From Helicobacteraceae bacterium (GTDB taxonomy: Bacteria > Campylobacterota > Campylobacteria > Campylobacterales > SZUA-545), in contig JAISMA010000240.1 of the NCBI GenBank assembly GCA_031276985.1, forward strand, positions 1 to 15,146: a stretch of DNA of 15,146 nucleotides, written 5' to 3'. The notes beneath the pieces are model-generated. The model did not search any database. It saw only the letters and a program-made list of their open reading frames with translations, and was not told the DNA's origin. The position numbers and the translations under genes are program-made. How positions within the stretch are numbered: position 1 is the stretch's first letter; each line of letters begins with the position of its first letter. Below are positions 7,539 to 14,119 of this stretch, piece by piece.

Positions 7539-8825
7539 ATTCAGAGAAACGGGAACAAAAACGCCTTCTGCGTCAAGTTCGCCCAAACCTAGCTGTCCGC
7601 TTGCGTGATTGCCCGCGCCGTAGATTTTGCCGTCTGTATCCAGCGCCAGCGAATGATCGCCGCCCGCGACGATCATGACGATCCGTTTGCCTTCAAGCGA
7701 CTGCGCGGGCGTAAAAACGTTGCGGCTTTTTTTATCGCCCAAACCAAGTTTGCCGCAGAAATAATCGCCCGCGGCGTAAACCCCGCCCTCGCTATCAAGC
7801 GCAAGCGAATGCGAATCGCCCGCCGCAATCGCGACGATCTTTTTGCCCTCAAGCGACGCGGGCATAAAGATATTGCGATCGTTTCTTACGCCGCTATCGC
7901 CCAAACCCAGCTGTCCGCTATCGTTTGCGCCCGTCGCGTAAAGTTTGCCGTTTGAGTCCGCCGCCAGCGAATAACCGCCACCCGCCGCGATCGCGACGAT
8001 TTTTTTGTCGCTAAGAGGCGCGATAAGCGTAAAGGTTTCGTTAAACTCCGCGAAATCGACCGCGCCCAAACCAAGCTGACCGCGCAGGCTGTATCCCGCC
8101 GCGTAGACTTTGCCGTCCGCGCTTAACGCCAGCGAATGCTCTCTGCCCGCCGCGATCGCGACGATTTTTTTGCCTTCCAGCGACTTCACAAGCGCGAAAA
8201 CGTTGCGATCGGCATTATCGCGGCTTGTCCCCAAACCCAGCTGACCGTTGAAGTTCATTCCCGTCGCGTAAACGTCGCCGCCAGAGTCGATCGCAAACGA
8301 ATGATAAACCCCCGCCGCGACCGCCGCGATCTTTTTGCCTTCAAGCGACGCGACAAGCTCAAAGGCGTTGCGATTGTCGTTGTCGCCCAAACCTAGCTGA
8401 CCCGCGCCGTTAAGTCCCGCCGCGTAAACTTTGCCGCCGCTATCCACAGCCAAAGCGTGATAGTTGCCCGCCGCGATTGCGACGATCTTTTGCGCTTTGA
8501 GCGATTTGGCGATTGTGAAAACGTCGCGGTTTTTGCCGTCGCCCAAACCTAGCTGTCCGTATCCGTTGTTGCCCGCCGCGTAAAGCCTGCCGTTTGTATC
8601 CAGCGCCAGCGAAAACTCCCAGCCAGCCGCAAGCGCGATTATTTTAGGCTCGTTCGCGGCGGGCAAAGAGGCTTTGGATACGCTTTCGGGCGCGGCTTCG
8701 GATGCGGCTTCGGAAGCGGCTTCGGAAGCGGCGAGGTTAGGCGCGAAAAGCGCGGCGATCGTAACGGCTAAAAACGCGAAAGACGCGGATTTTTCGCCGC
8801 GTTGAAATGCGCGAATTGGCGACAT
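7530..8825 (-). CDS. Secreted seven-bladed RCC1 repeat protein with Ser-Glu-Ala-Ala linker
   Basis: The start is the ATG at 8825 (431 residues), behind an excellent AAGGAG at six to seven bases. An upstream TTG in frame (8861) has no such site. The N-terminus looks like a cleavable signal peptide: basic residues at 5-12, a hydrophobic core at about 16-28 and a likely cut after N-L-A-A (residue 33). The mature end begins with a low-complexity stretch, SEAASEAASEAAPE, before the first blade. Seven RCC1 repeats follow and the protein ends VSLNDR. Blades 3 to 5 have small insertions between GLG and the FxLV strand. Its export signal is unrelated to the two N-terminal types used by the four RCC1 genes on the left. 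The methyltransferase lies directly downstream. Confidence 0.93.
   Translation of the reverse strand: MSPIRAFQRGEKSASFAFLAVTIAALFAPNLAASEAASEAASEAAPESVSKASLPAANEPKIIALAAGWEFSLALDTNGRLYAAGNNGYGQLGLGDGKNRDVFTIAKSLKAQKIVAIAAGNYHALAVDSGGKVYAAGLNGAGQLGLGDNDNRNAFELVASLEGKKIAAVAAGVYHSFAIDSGGDVYATGMNFNGQLGLGTSRDNADRNVFALVKSLEGKKIVAIAAGREHSLALSADGKVYAAGYSLRGQLGLGAVDFAEFNETFTLIAPLSDKKIVAIAAGGGYSLAADSNGKLYATGANDSGQLGLGDSGVRNDRNIFMPASLEGKKIVAIAAGDSHSLALDSEGGVYAAGDYFCGKLGLGDKKSRNVFTPAQSLEGKRIVMIVAGGDHSLALDTDGKIYGAGNHASGQLGLGELDAEGVFVPVSLNDR
8692..8732. repeat. 12-base tandem repeat encoding the SEAA linker
   Basis: Three near-identical 12-base units (GCGGCTTCGGAW) plus a partial fourth lie in tandem. Read on the minus strand they encode Ser-Glu-Ala-Ala. 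Because the unit is a multiple of three, slippage would change linker length without breaking the frame. Confidence 0.8.
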
Positions 8826-8867
8826 TGAACTCTCCTTGAACGAAATAAAACAAGTCGCCAATCGTAG

Positions 8868-8885
8868 CGCTAACTTGTTTTAGCG
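8868..8885. repeat. Inverted repeat spanning the remnant's stop codon
   Basis: CGCTAA, a six-base loop and TTAGCG form a perfect six-base stem that contains the TAA of the decayed RCC1 remnant. The same stem with a three-base loop occurs at the stop of the RCC1 gene at 9129. Confidence 0.55.
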
Positions 8886-9090
8886 ATTTGGCAAAGGTAC
8901 GCGCATAAGCGTTTTGTCATCAAGCCCTAGTTGCCCGTATTCGTTGTCGCCCGTCGCGTAAACTTTGCCCTCTTTGGCGGAGAGGATAAACCGAATGACC
9001 GCTACTGATCGCAATCGCGCAATACGCGGCGCGGCGGCTGTTTTGCGGCGTTTCGTCTGGAGGCGCTAAAAATCCTTGCGAATAAATTGA
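8880..9090 (-). pseudogene. Decayed RCC1 gene remnant (leader, part of one blade, C-terminus)
   Basis: On the minus strand the segment keeps a leader homologous to the one upstream of the RCC1 gene at 10382, including TTCGCAAGGATTTTTA, but with no ATG after the ribosome binding site. It then reads AIAISSGHS, matching the start of an RCC1 blade. The frame is then lost: the rest of the blade, AKEGKVYATG and NEYGQLG, is in a different frame. That second frame ends with a shortened V-P-L-P-N-R and TAA at 8880, the same C-terminus as the gene at 9129. At most one blade is left out of the usual seven. The pattern is a large internal deletion plus a frameshift and is unlikely to be expressed. Confidence 0.8.
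9067..9085 (-). repeat. Leader repeat, copy 1 (with copy 2 at 10444-10462)
   Basis: The 19 bases TTATTCGCAAGGATTTTTA (minus strand) are identical to 10444-10462, and weaker similarity continues on both sides. Here they precede the decayed RCC1 remnant. It contains a ribosome binding site, so it is probably an ancestral RCC1 leader. Confidence 0.7.
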
Positions 9091-9119
9091 GATCGCATAT
9101 TAGCGACGATTGTTTTACG

Positions 9120-9134
9120 CGCTAATTTTTAGCG
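9120..9134. repeat. Inverted repeat spanning an RCC1 stop codon
   Basis: CGCTAA, a three-base loop and TTAGCG form a perfect six-base stem, with the TAA of the RCC1 gene at 9129 in one arm. No run of T follows on the minus strand. Confidence 0.55.
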
Positions 9135-10382
9135 ATTTGGCAAAGGTACGGGCGTGAAAACGGCGCGACGCGCATTGTCGCCCAAACCTAGCTGACCGCG
9201 GCGATTATATCCCGCCGCGTAGATTTTGCCGTCGCTTGTCAACGCCAAAAAGCAAGGAGCAAAATTACCGTACCAAGCCGCCATTGCGACGATCTTTTTG
9301 CCTTCAAGCGACAAAACCGCAAAACCTTGTCGACGTTCTTTGTCGTCGATTTTCGGTTGAGCGCCGTAGTTATCGCCCATAACGTAAAGTTTGCCGTCGT
9401 AGTCATCGCCCATTGCGTAGATTTTGCCGTCGTCGCCTAACGCCAACGAAAATAGTTCGCCCGTCGCGATAGCGATGATGTTTTTATCGCGCAAAGCCGA
9501 GACAAGCCTCCAAACATTGCGACCGTTCGCGCCGCCAAAACCCAGCTGACCGCTGTCGTTCCAGCCTGTCGCGTAGAGTTTGCCTTCGTTATCAAGCGCC
9601 AGCGAATGAGCGCCGCCCGCCGCGATCGCGACGATCTTTTTGCCTTCAAGCGACTTCGCAAGCGTAAAGGCGACGCGCCTGTCGTAATCGCCCAAACCTA
9701 ACTGCCCGAATTCGTTCGATCCCGTCGCGTAGAGTTTGCCTTCGTGTGAGAGCGCTAGCGAATAATCGCCGCCAGCGGAGATCGCGACGATTTTTTTGCC
9801 CTCAAGCGACGAAACAAGCTCAAAATTATTGCGGAATTTATCGTCGCCAAAACCTAACTGACCAAAGTCGTTCTCGCCCGTCGCGTAAAGCCTGCCAAGC
9901 TCATCCAGCGCCAACGAATAAGGGCGTCCCGCCTCGATAGATTCTCCCGCCGCAACCGCGACGATCTTTTTGCCTTCAAGCGACGTAACAAGCGTAAAGG
10001 CGACGCGATTGTCGTTGTCGCCCAAACCAAGCTGACCGCCTCCGTTTGCTCCCGTCGCGTAAACTTTGCCGTTTGCGTCCAGCGCCAGCGAATGAGTAAT
10101 GCTCGTCGCGATCTCGACGATCTTCTTGCCCTCAAGCGCCGCGACAGGCGTAAAAACGTTGCGATCGGTTTTATCGCCCAAACCAAGTTGACCATATTCG
10201 TTAAAGCCGCTTGCGTAAAGTTTGCCGTCGCTACCCGCGACAAACGAATGATCATAGCCCATTGCGACGATCGGCGGTTTGTTTTCGCTTGACGCTTTTG
10301 CGCTAGTCGCAAAGTAGACGCTCGCGCCGATAAGCGTTGCGCTTAAAACCGCAAGCGGTAAAACTCTGATAAAACGGCGCAT
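9129..10382 (-). CDS. Secreted seven-bladed RCC1 repeat protein
   Basis: This 417-residue protein starts at an ATG preceded by AAAGGATCGCCA. The N-terminus is a convincing signal peptide: MRRFIR, a hydrophobic core at about residues 7-25 and a likely signal peptidase cut after A-K-A (residue 30). Seven RCC1 repeats follow. Blade 3 has an insertion (ESIEAGRPY). Blade 6 carries an 11-residue tandem duplication (DGKIYAMGDDY then DGKLYVMGDNY) and has lost its GLGD turn. The last blade ends VPLPNR. A nine-codon reading frame with its own ribosome binding site lies just upstream. The gene is divergent from the SPFH operon. No enzyme motif is seen, and the role is inferred to be extracytoplasmic binding. 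Confidence 0.93.
   Translation of the reverse strand: MRRFIRVLPLAVLSATLIGASVYFATSAKASSENKPPIVAMGYDHSFVAGSDGKLYASGFNEYGQLGLGDKTDRNVFTPVAALEGKKIVEIATSITHSLALDANGKVYATGANGGGQLGLGDNDNRVAFTLVTSLEGKKIVAVAAGESIEAGRPYSLALDELGRLYATGENDFGQLGFGDDKFRNNFELVSSLEGKKIVAISAGGDYSLALSHEGKLYATGSNEFGQLGLGDYDRRVAFTLAKSLEGKKIVAIAAGGAHSLALDNEGKLYATGWNDSGQLGFGGANGRNVWRLVSALRDKNIIAIATGELFSLALGDDGKIYAMGDDYDGKLYVMGDNYGAQPKIDDKERRQGFAVLSLEGKKIVAMAAWYGNFAPCFLALTSDGKIYAAGYNRRGQLGLGDNARRAVFTPVPLPNR
9367..9432. repeat. 33-base tandem duplication inside RCC1 blade 6
   Basis: Two adjacent 33-base units (9367-9399 and 9400-9432), differing at five positions, encode an 11-residue duplication in the RCC1 gene at 9129-10382. Confidence 0.75.
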
Positions 10383-10413
10383 TGGCGATCCTTTGCGTTT
10401 TAATGACGAAATG

Positions 10414-10443
10414 CTATCCGATTCGCGTTTGATTTGACGGCAT
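10414..10443 (-). other. Nine-codon upstream reading frame (possible leader peptide or vestigial gene start)
   Basis: ATG at 10443 follows AAGGATTTTTA and encodes MPSNQTRIG before a TAG, 31 bases ahead of the RCC1 start at 10382. The same leader occurs in front of the RCC1 remnant at about 9070. It is either a vestige of an older gene start or a short translated leader; the sequence cannot decide. Confidence 0.3.
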
Positions 10444-10462
10444 TAAAAATCCTTGCGAATAA
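10444..10462 (-). repeat. Leader repeat, copy 2
   Basis: This segment is identical to 9067-9085 over 19 bases. Here it is followed directly by ATG, which it lacks at the other copy. Confidence 0.7.
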
Positions 10463-10527
10463 TTTCGCGCAAAATCATACATAAAGTAAAATATCAATCG
10501 ACAAAAGCGTTTTGACAAGGAGAAAAA

Positions 10528-11649
10528 ATGGATTTGAGCGCGATAAATTGGACTGTGGTAGCCGCGTGCGCGCTTGGGCTGCTTTTCGCGTTGTGGGCGC
10601 TGAAAAAGTTTCTGTGGAGCATGGTGCGTTTTGCTAGGTTTGAGCCGAATAGCTACGTGTTTCGCTATCGCGGCGCAAAAATCGCGGCGGAGGGCGCGGG
10701 GCTTTCGTTTTTCTATTTCGCGCCGACGACGTCGCTTCTGGTCGTGCCGATCGGCAGCGAGGACGCGCCGTTTATGCTTTCCGAAATCTCCTCCGATTTT
10801 CAGGAGCTGACTTTGCAGGGGCAGATCACCTATCGCGTTTGCGATCCGTCCAAAGCGGTGAAAATGCTCAACTACGCAATCGACAATTCGCGTCTTACCC
10901 ACATATCCGACGATCCGCAAAAATTACCCGAACGGCTGATCAATCTGGCGCTGGTCGTCTTAAAAGGCGCGGTGCAACGTATGCGCTTAAAAGACGCGCT
11001 TGTCTCCGCCGACGAGCTTGCGCGCAAAGCTACGGAAGCGCTGGCTAAACACGAAATGGTCAAAACGCTTGGCGTGGAGATTTTGGCGCTATCCATTGCG
11101 GCGATCAAGCCGACGCCCGAAACCGCCAAAGCGCTGGAAGCCGAAACCCGCGAGGAAATTTTGAAAGAATCCGATCAGGCTATCTTTTTGCGGCGCAATT
11201 ACGCGATCGAACAGGAGCGCATTATCCGCGAGAGCGAGCTAAATACCGAAATCGCCGTGGAAAGCAAAAACCGCGAAATCCGCGAAACGCGCATGGAAAC
11301 CGAGCGGCTTGCGATGAAAAAAGAGCATGAAATGGCTGAAGAACGCCTCGCTTTTCAGGCGCGACAAGAGGAAAAGAAACAGGAGTTAGTCGATCTCACA
11401 TCGCGCAACGCAAAAGCGCAAGCCGACGCCAAAGCCTACGCGCTCAAAGCGGTTATGGACGTTTATGAGCGGACAAATCCCGAAGCGCTGAAGGCGCTAA
11501 CTTACGCGGGGCTGGATTCGGGGCGGCTTTTGGCGCATGCCTTTCTGGGCATTGCCGAGCAAGCCGACAAGATCGGAAATCTCAATATCACGCCCGATCT
11601 GCTGGATTCCATTATGAAAAACGGGCTAACAAAGCCCGCGAAAAACTGA
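10528..11649 (+). CDS. SPFH/band-7 domain membrane protein
   Basis: This 373-residue protein starts at an ATG behind AAGGAG at six bases. A single transmembrane helix lies at about residues 8-30. An SPFH/prohibitin-type domain follows at about 38-195; F-R-Y-R-G, the strand-rich LTLQGQITYRV and DPSKAVKMLNYAID are typical. Then comes a long Glu/Arg/Lys-rich segment at about 203-300, almost certainly a helical coiled coil, and a short C-terminal helical part. SPFH proteins (stomatin, flotillin, HflK/C families) form ring- or cage-like membrane oligomers that organise membrane patches or regulate proteases. Which subfamily this belongs to I cannot say. It is eight bases upstream of the NAD-kinase-like gene, so the two products probably work together. 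The 5' end is divergent from an RCC1 gene. Confidence 0.9.
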   Translation: MDLSAINWTVVAACALGLLFALWALKKFLWSMVRFARFEPNSYVFRYRGAKIAAEGAGLSFFYFAPTTSLLVVPIGSEDAPFMLSEISSDFQELTLQGQITYRVCDPSKAVKMLNYAIDNSRLTHISDDPQKLPERLINLALVVLKGAVQRMRLKDALVSADELARKATEALAKHEMVKTLGVEILALSIAAIKPTPETAKALEAETREEILKESDQAIFLRRNYAIEQERIIRESELNTEIAVESKNREIRETRMETERLAMKKEHEMAEERLAFQARQEEKKQELVDLTSRNAKAQADAKAYALKAVMDVYERTNPEALKALTYAGLDSGRLLAHAFLGIAEQADKIGNLNITPDLLDSIMKNGLTKPAKN

Positions 11650-11656
11650 AGGCGCG

Positions 11657-12838
11657 ATGAAAGAATACGACAGGCGCATTGTCGTTATCGTGCGGGAGAC
11701 GCGGCTGGAAAAGGTGCTGGCAAGCCAAAACACGATGACGCAGGCGAAGTTTTACATCGGCAGTCTGGGCGGCGATTTTGGCGAATACGAAGCCGAGCAT
11801 AACCAATACAACGCTTCGATACAAGAAACGAGGCAGGCGATCGAGGGCTTAGGCAAGGTTCAGTTGCTAGATCGCAAATACCTGCCCAATTTCATTTTCG
11901 CGGAAGGCGACGTGGTGTTGGCGGTGGGGCAAGACGGGCTGGTGGCAAACGCGATCAAATATCTGGACAATCAGCCGATCATCGGCGTCAATCCCGACGC
12001 AAGCCGCTGGGACGGCGTGTTGTTGCCTTTCGCGCCCAAAGACGCGGCGCGGATCATACGCGAAACGCTGGCGGGAAAACGCCGAATCGAGGAGGTTAGC
12101 ATGGCAAAGGCGCGTCTGCAAAACGGGCAGGAACTGTTGGCGGTGAATGACTTTTTCATCGGACAGCGCACGCACGTTTCAGCCCGCTACATCATCAAGC
12201 ACGCGGGCGCGCAAGAGCCGCAATCCTCAAGCGGCGTCATTGTCTCAACGGGACTCGGCTCGACGGGCTGGCTAAAAAGCGTTATCGCGGGCGCGACGCG
12301 CATATCCGCGTCGGTTATCGGTCGTCCGTACGGCGCGAAGCAAGAGAGCGAAAATCTAATGGCGGAGGACGATATGGGCGAGATTACGCATGGCGCGGCG
12401 GAGCTTTCGCAAGAAGAGGCGCAAGCGGCGGTTATAAGAAAGTTTATGGGAGCAAACAAAGAAACCGCGTCGATAGAGGCGATGAAAGAGGATTTCGATC
12501 GCCTCATGGGAACTCGCGGCGCTACGCTGTCTCGCAAGAAAAAACCCGTCGCGGCGCGAAAGAAAAGCTATGGTCCTTCGGAGCTTTCAAGCGTGATCGG
12601 CAAATGGGGCAGCGACGAACTTATTTTTGCCGTGCGCGAGCCGTTTCCTAGCAAAACGACGGGCACAAACCTAACGTTTGGCAAAATTTCACGCGACGCG
12701 CCGTTGCGGATCGAATCCCTAATGGGCGAAAACGGCGTTATTTTCAGCGACGGCATGGAAAACGATTTTTTAGCCTTTAATTTTGGCGCGGAAGCGGCGA
12801 TTACTCTGGCGGAAAAACGCGGGCATATCGTGGTTTGA
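11657..12838 (+). CDS. NAD-kinase-fold protein (divergent, with basic insertion)
   Basis: This 393-residue protein has AAGG seven to eight bases before the ATG. Three motifs of the ATP-NAD kinase/diacylglycerol kinase superfamily are recognisable. A-V-G-Q-D-G (89-94) stands where the family has GGDG. A-V-N-D-F-F-I-G (162-169) matches the usual N-E motif, with Asp for Glu. V-S-T-G-L-G-S-T-G-W (196-205) matches the conserved STPTGSTAY-type loop. The N-terminal half is therefore a kinase-like nucleotide-binding domain. After about residue 222 comes a stretch of about 100 residues, charged and containing LSRKKKPVAARKK, before the C-terminal beta-rich part. It may be a real NAD kinase, a kinase for another substrate or a binding-only homologue, since two motif positions deviate. 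Tight coupling to the SPFH gene suggests a membrane-associated role. Confidence 0.8.
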   Translation: MKEYDRRIVVIVRETRLEKVLASQNTMTQAKFYIGSLGGDFGEYEAEHNQYNASIQETRQAIEGLGKVQLLDRKYLPNFIFAEGDVVLAVGQDGLVANAIKYLDNQPIIGVNPDASRWDGVLLPFAPKDAARIIRETLAGKRRIEEVSMAKARLQNGQELLAVNDFFIGQRTHVSARYIIKHAGAQEPQSSSGVIVSTGLGSTGWLKSVIAGATRISASVIGRPYGAKQESENLMAEDDMGEITHGAAELSQEEAQAAVIRKFMGANKETASIEAMKEDFDRLMGTRGATLSRKKKPVAARKKSYGPSELSSVIGKWGSDELIFAVREPFPSKTTGTNLTFGKISRDAPLRIESLMGENGVIFSDGMENDFLAFNFGAEAAITLAEKRGHIVV

Positions 12839-12852
12839 TTTTGCTTGCGTCC

Positions 12853-12870
12853 GCGCCGATTGCGGCGTTT
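12853..12870 (+). terminator. Possible intrinsic terminator of the SPFH/NAD-kinase-like operon
   Basis: CGCCG (12854-12858), a four-base ATTG loop and CGGCG (12863-12867), followed by TTTAT, form a small GC hairpin 15 bases after the stop of the plus-strand operon. It lies between convergent genes. The T-run is short. Confidence 0.45.
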
Positions 12871-13246
12871 ATAAAACTTCGTTTTTGCTTAGATATATCA
12901 AGCCTTTAACGTTTCTGTAAAAAAACCATAAGAGCATTAGAATGCTTATAATATATACGCCAGCGCCCGCAAGCATCGAAGGCAAAACGCGATCCTTGAT
13001 CGTTTCATACGGAAAGAAAAACAGACAACATATTACAACGGCGAGATAAATAGAAGCAACCAAATTTGTCTTGAACTGATACGCAAAATGCGTCGCCAAA
13101 CACTCGTCTTTGCATATATTTTTTAGCGCGAAAGCGCCGATACACAGCGCGATAACAATCAAAGGCGTCTCAAAAAGATACGGCGGGCGCATAAACGCCA
13201 TTAAGGGCAAATTCAAAATATAAATAGCAAAAGCCGTTTTTCTCAC
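12869..13246 (-). CDS. Small four-helix membrane protein, DUF4870-like, paralogue 1 of 3
   Basis: The start is a GTG at 13246 that overlaps the previous gene's TGA by four bases (GTGA), giving 125 residues. About four hydrophobic segments are visible. Conserved with its two neighbours are ALKNICKDECLATHFAYQFKT, between helices 2 and 3, and WFFYRNVKGLIYL at the C-terminus. The H-F-x-Y-Q-x-x-T motif before a helix and the terminal R-x-V-K-G-L resemble small DUF4870-type inner-membrane proteins. That match is from memory of the family pattern and is unconfirmed. Function is unknown. It is the last gene of a three-gene chain and converges on the SPFH/NAD-kinase-like operon. Confidence 0.8.
   Translation of the reverse strand: MRKTAFAIYILNLPLMAFMRPPYLFETPLIVIALCIGAFALKNICKDECLATHFAYQFKTNLVASIYLAVVICCLFFFPYETIKDRVLPSMLAGAGVYIISILMLLWFFYRNVKGLIYLSKNEVL
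13065..13157. repeat. Near-identical segment shared by paralogues 1 and 2 (other copy about 13449-13541)
   Basis: About 90 bases coding for the K-N-I-C-K-D-E-C to H-F-A-Y-Q region differ at only a few positions between the two membrane-protein genes. A second shared block of 36 bases is identical at 12895-12930 and 13269-13304 and codes for the C-terminal R-N-V-K-G-L region. Confidence 0.75.
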
Positions 13247-13635
13247 AATCGCGTATCTTTAATCAAACATATCAAGCCTTTAACGTTTCTGTAAAAAAAC
13301 CATATAACAACCCCGATCGTTATAGCGATTATCGTATAAACCAAAAGATAAGCCAACGCCAGATTTAAATACTCGTCGACAGTTTCGCCAAAATACGCAA
13401 GCAAAAACGAGCCGCATACTACGACGACGGCATAAACAAAAAGCGCAAAGTTTGTCTTGGACTGATACGCAAAATGCGTCGCCAAACACTCGTCTTTGCA
13501 TATATTTTTTAGCGCGAAAGCGCCGATACACAACGCGATAACCGCCAAAGGCGATTCAATGGAATAGCCCAAAGGATAAAACGCTATTATCGCCGCCATG
13601 TTCAGAACATAGATAGCAAAAGCCGCGATCTTCAC
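13243..13635 (-). CDS. Small four-helix membrane protein, DUF4870-like, paralogue 2 of 3
   Basis: I start this gene at the GTG at 13635 (130 residues), which overlaps the upstream TGA by four bases, as its downstream neighbour does. The frame extends further to an ATG at 13812, but that would add 59 residues of charged sequence antisense-free yet fully overlapping the preceding gene, so it is rejected. Its N-terminus aligns with paralogue 1 only from the GTG on (both read AFAIYxLN). Four hydrophobic segments, ALKNICKDECLATHFAYQ and WFFYRNVKGLI are present. DNA near its middle is almost identical to the same part of paralogue 1, so the duplication or a later conversion is recent. Function is unknown. 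Confidence 0.82.
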   Translation of the reverse strand: MKIAAFAIYVLNMAAIIAFYPLGYSIESPLAVIALCIGAFALKNICKDECLATHFAYQSKTNFALFVYAVVVVCGSFLLAYFGETVDEYLNLALAYLLVYTIIAITIGVVIWFFYRNVKGLICLIKDTRL

Positions 13636-14054
13636 AATTGCGTACCGCCGATCAAATATATCAAGCCTTTGATAATTCTGTACAAAAACCATATACCAAT
13701 CAAGTTCGCTATAGCGACAAGCGCATAAATCAAAAGATAAGCCAACGCCAGATTGATAAACTTGTCGACCGTTTCGCCAAAACGCGCGCATGTAAGCCCC
13801 CCAAACACGCAACCGAAAACGAAAAGAAAAACGACCAGCATAGTATTAAACTGATAGCTAAAATGCGTCGTCAAATACGCATCTTCGCATATATTTTTTA
13901 GCGCGAAAACGGCGATTCCAAGCGCTACAAATATCGCTGCGACAAACGCATAATGATAACCCGAAAAACGCCTGCCCAAAAAAACGTAACGAAAAATCAA
14001 AAACGCGATCGCGACTAAAATGATAATATAAACAAAATAAGCCGCAAATTCCAT
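13632..14054 (-). CDS. Small four-helix membrane protein, DUF4870-like, paralogue 3 of 3
   Basis: The start is an ATG at 14054 preceded by AAAGGA at six to seven bases, giving 140 residues. It has four hydrophobic segments; the first is longer than in the other two paralogues, with a basic stretch (FLGRRFSGY) after it. It shares ALKNICEDAYLTTHFSYQFNT, the FGETVDKFINLALAYLL segment (also in paralogue 2) and the C-terminal WFLYRIIKGLIYL. It is the first gene of the three-gene chain, which follows the RCC1 gene ending at 14120 by 65 bases. It is more diverged from the other two than they are from each other. Function is unknown. Confidence 0.85.
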   Translation of the reverse strand: MEFAAYFVYIIILVAIAFLIFRYVFLGRRFSGYHYAFVAAIFVALGIAVFALKNICEDAYLTTHFSYQFNTMLVVFLFVFGCVFGGLTCARFGETVDKFINLALAYLLIYALVAIANLIGIWFLYRIIKGLIYLIGGTQL

Positions 14055-14119
14055 ATAAATCCTTTACGACAAAAGCGTTGATAAGGATAGCGCCGCGTCG
14101 CTTAAAAGTTTTATATCAA

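Larger units (their letters stand above)
10383..10527. promoter_or_regulatory. Divergent intergenic region between an RCC1 gene and the SPFH operon
   Basis: These 145 bases separate divergent genes and must hold promoters for at least one of them. The middle is AT-rich, with TAAAGTAAAATAT on the plus strand (about 10483-10495) and TATGAT on the minus strand (about 10475-10482). AAGGAG sits six bases before the SPFH ATG, and AAAGGAT precedes the RCC1 ATG. Specific -35/-10 pairs are not convincing. Confidence 0.4.

Noticed and set aside
10414..10920. Minus-strand frame of 168 codons covering the SPFH gene start
   Set aside because: It is antisense to the SPFH coding region and has no family features. 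Only its last nine codons have an independent ribosome binding site, and these are noted separately.
13243..13812. Longer version of membrane paralogue 2 starting at 13812
   Set aside because: The extra 59 residues overlap paralogue 3, do not align with the other paralogues, and a GTG in a GTGA overlap fits the family start.
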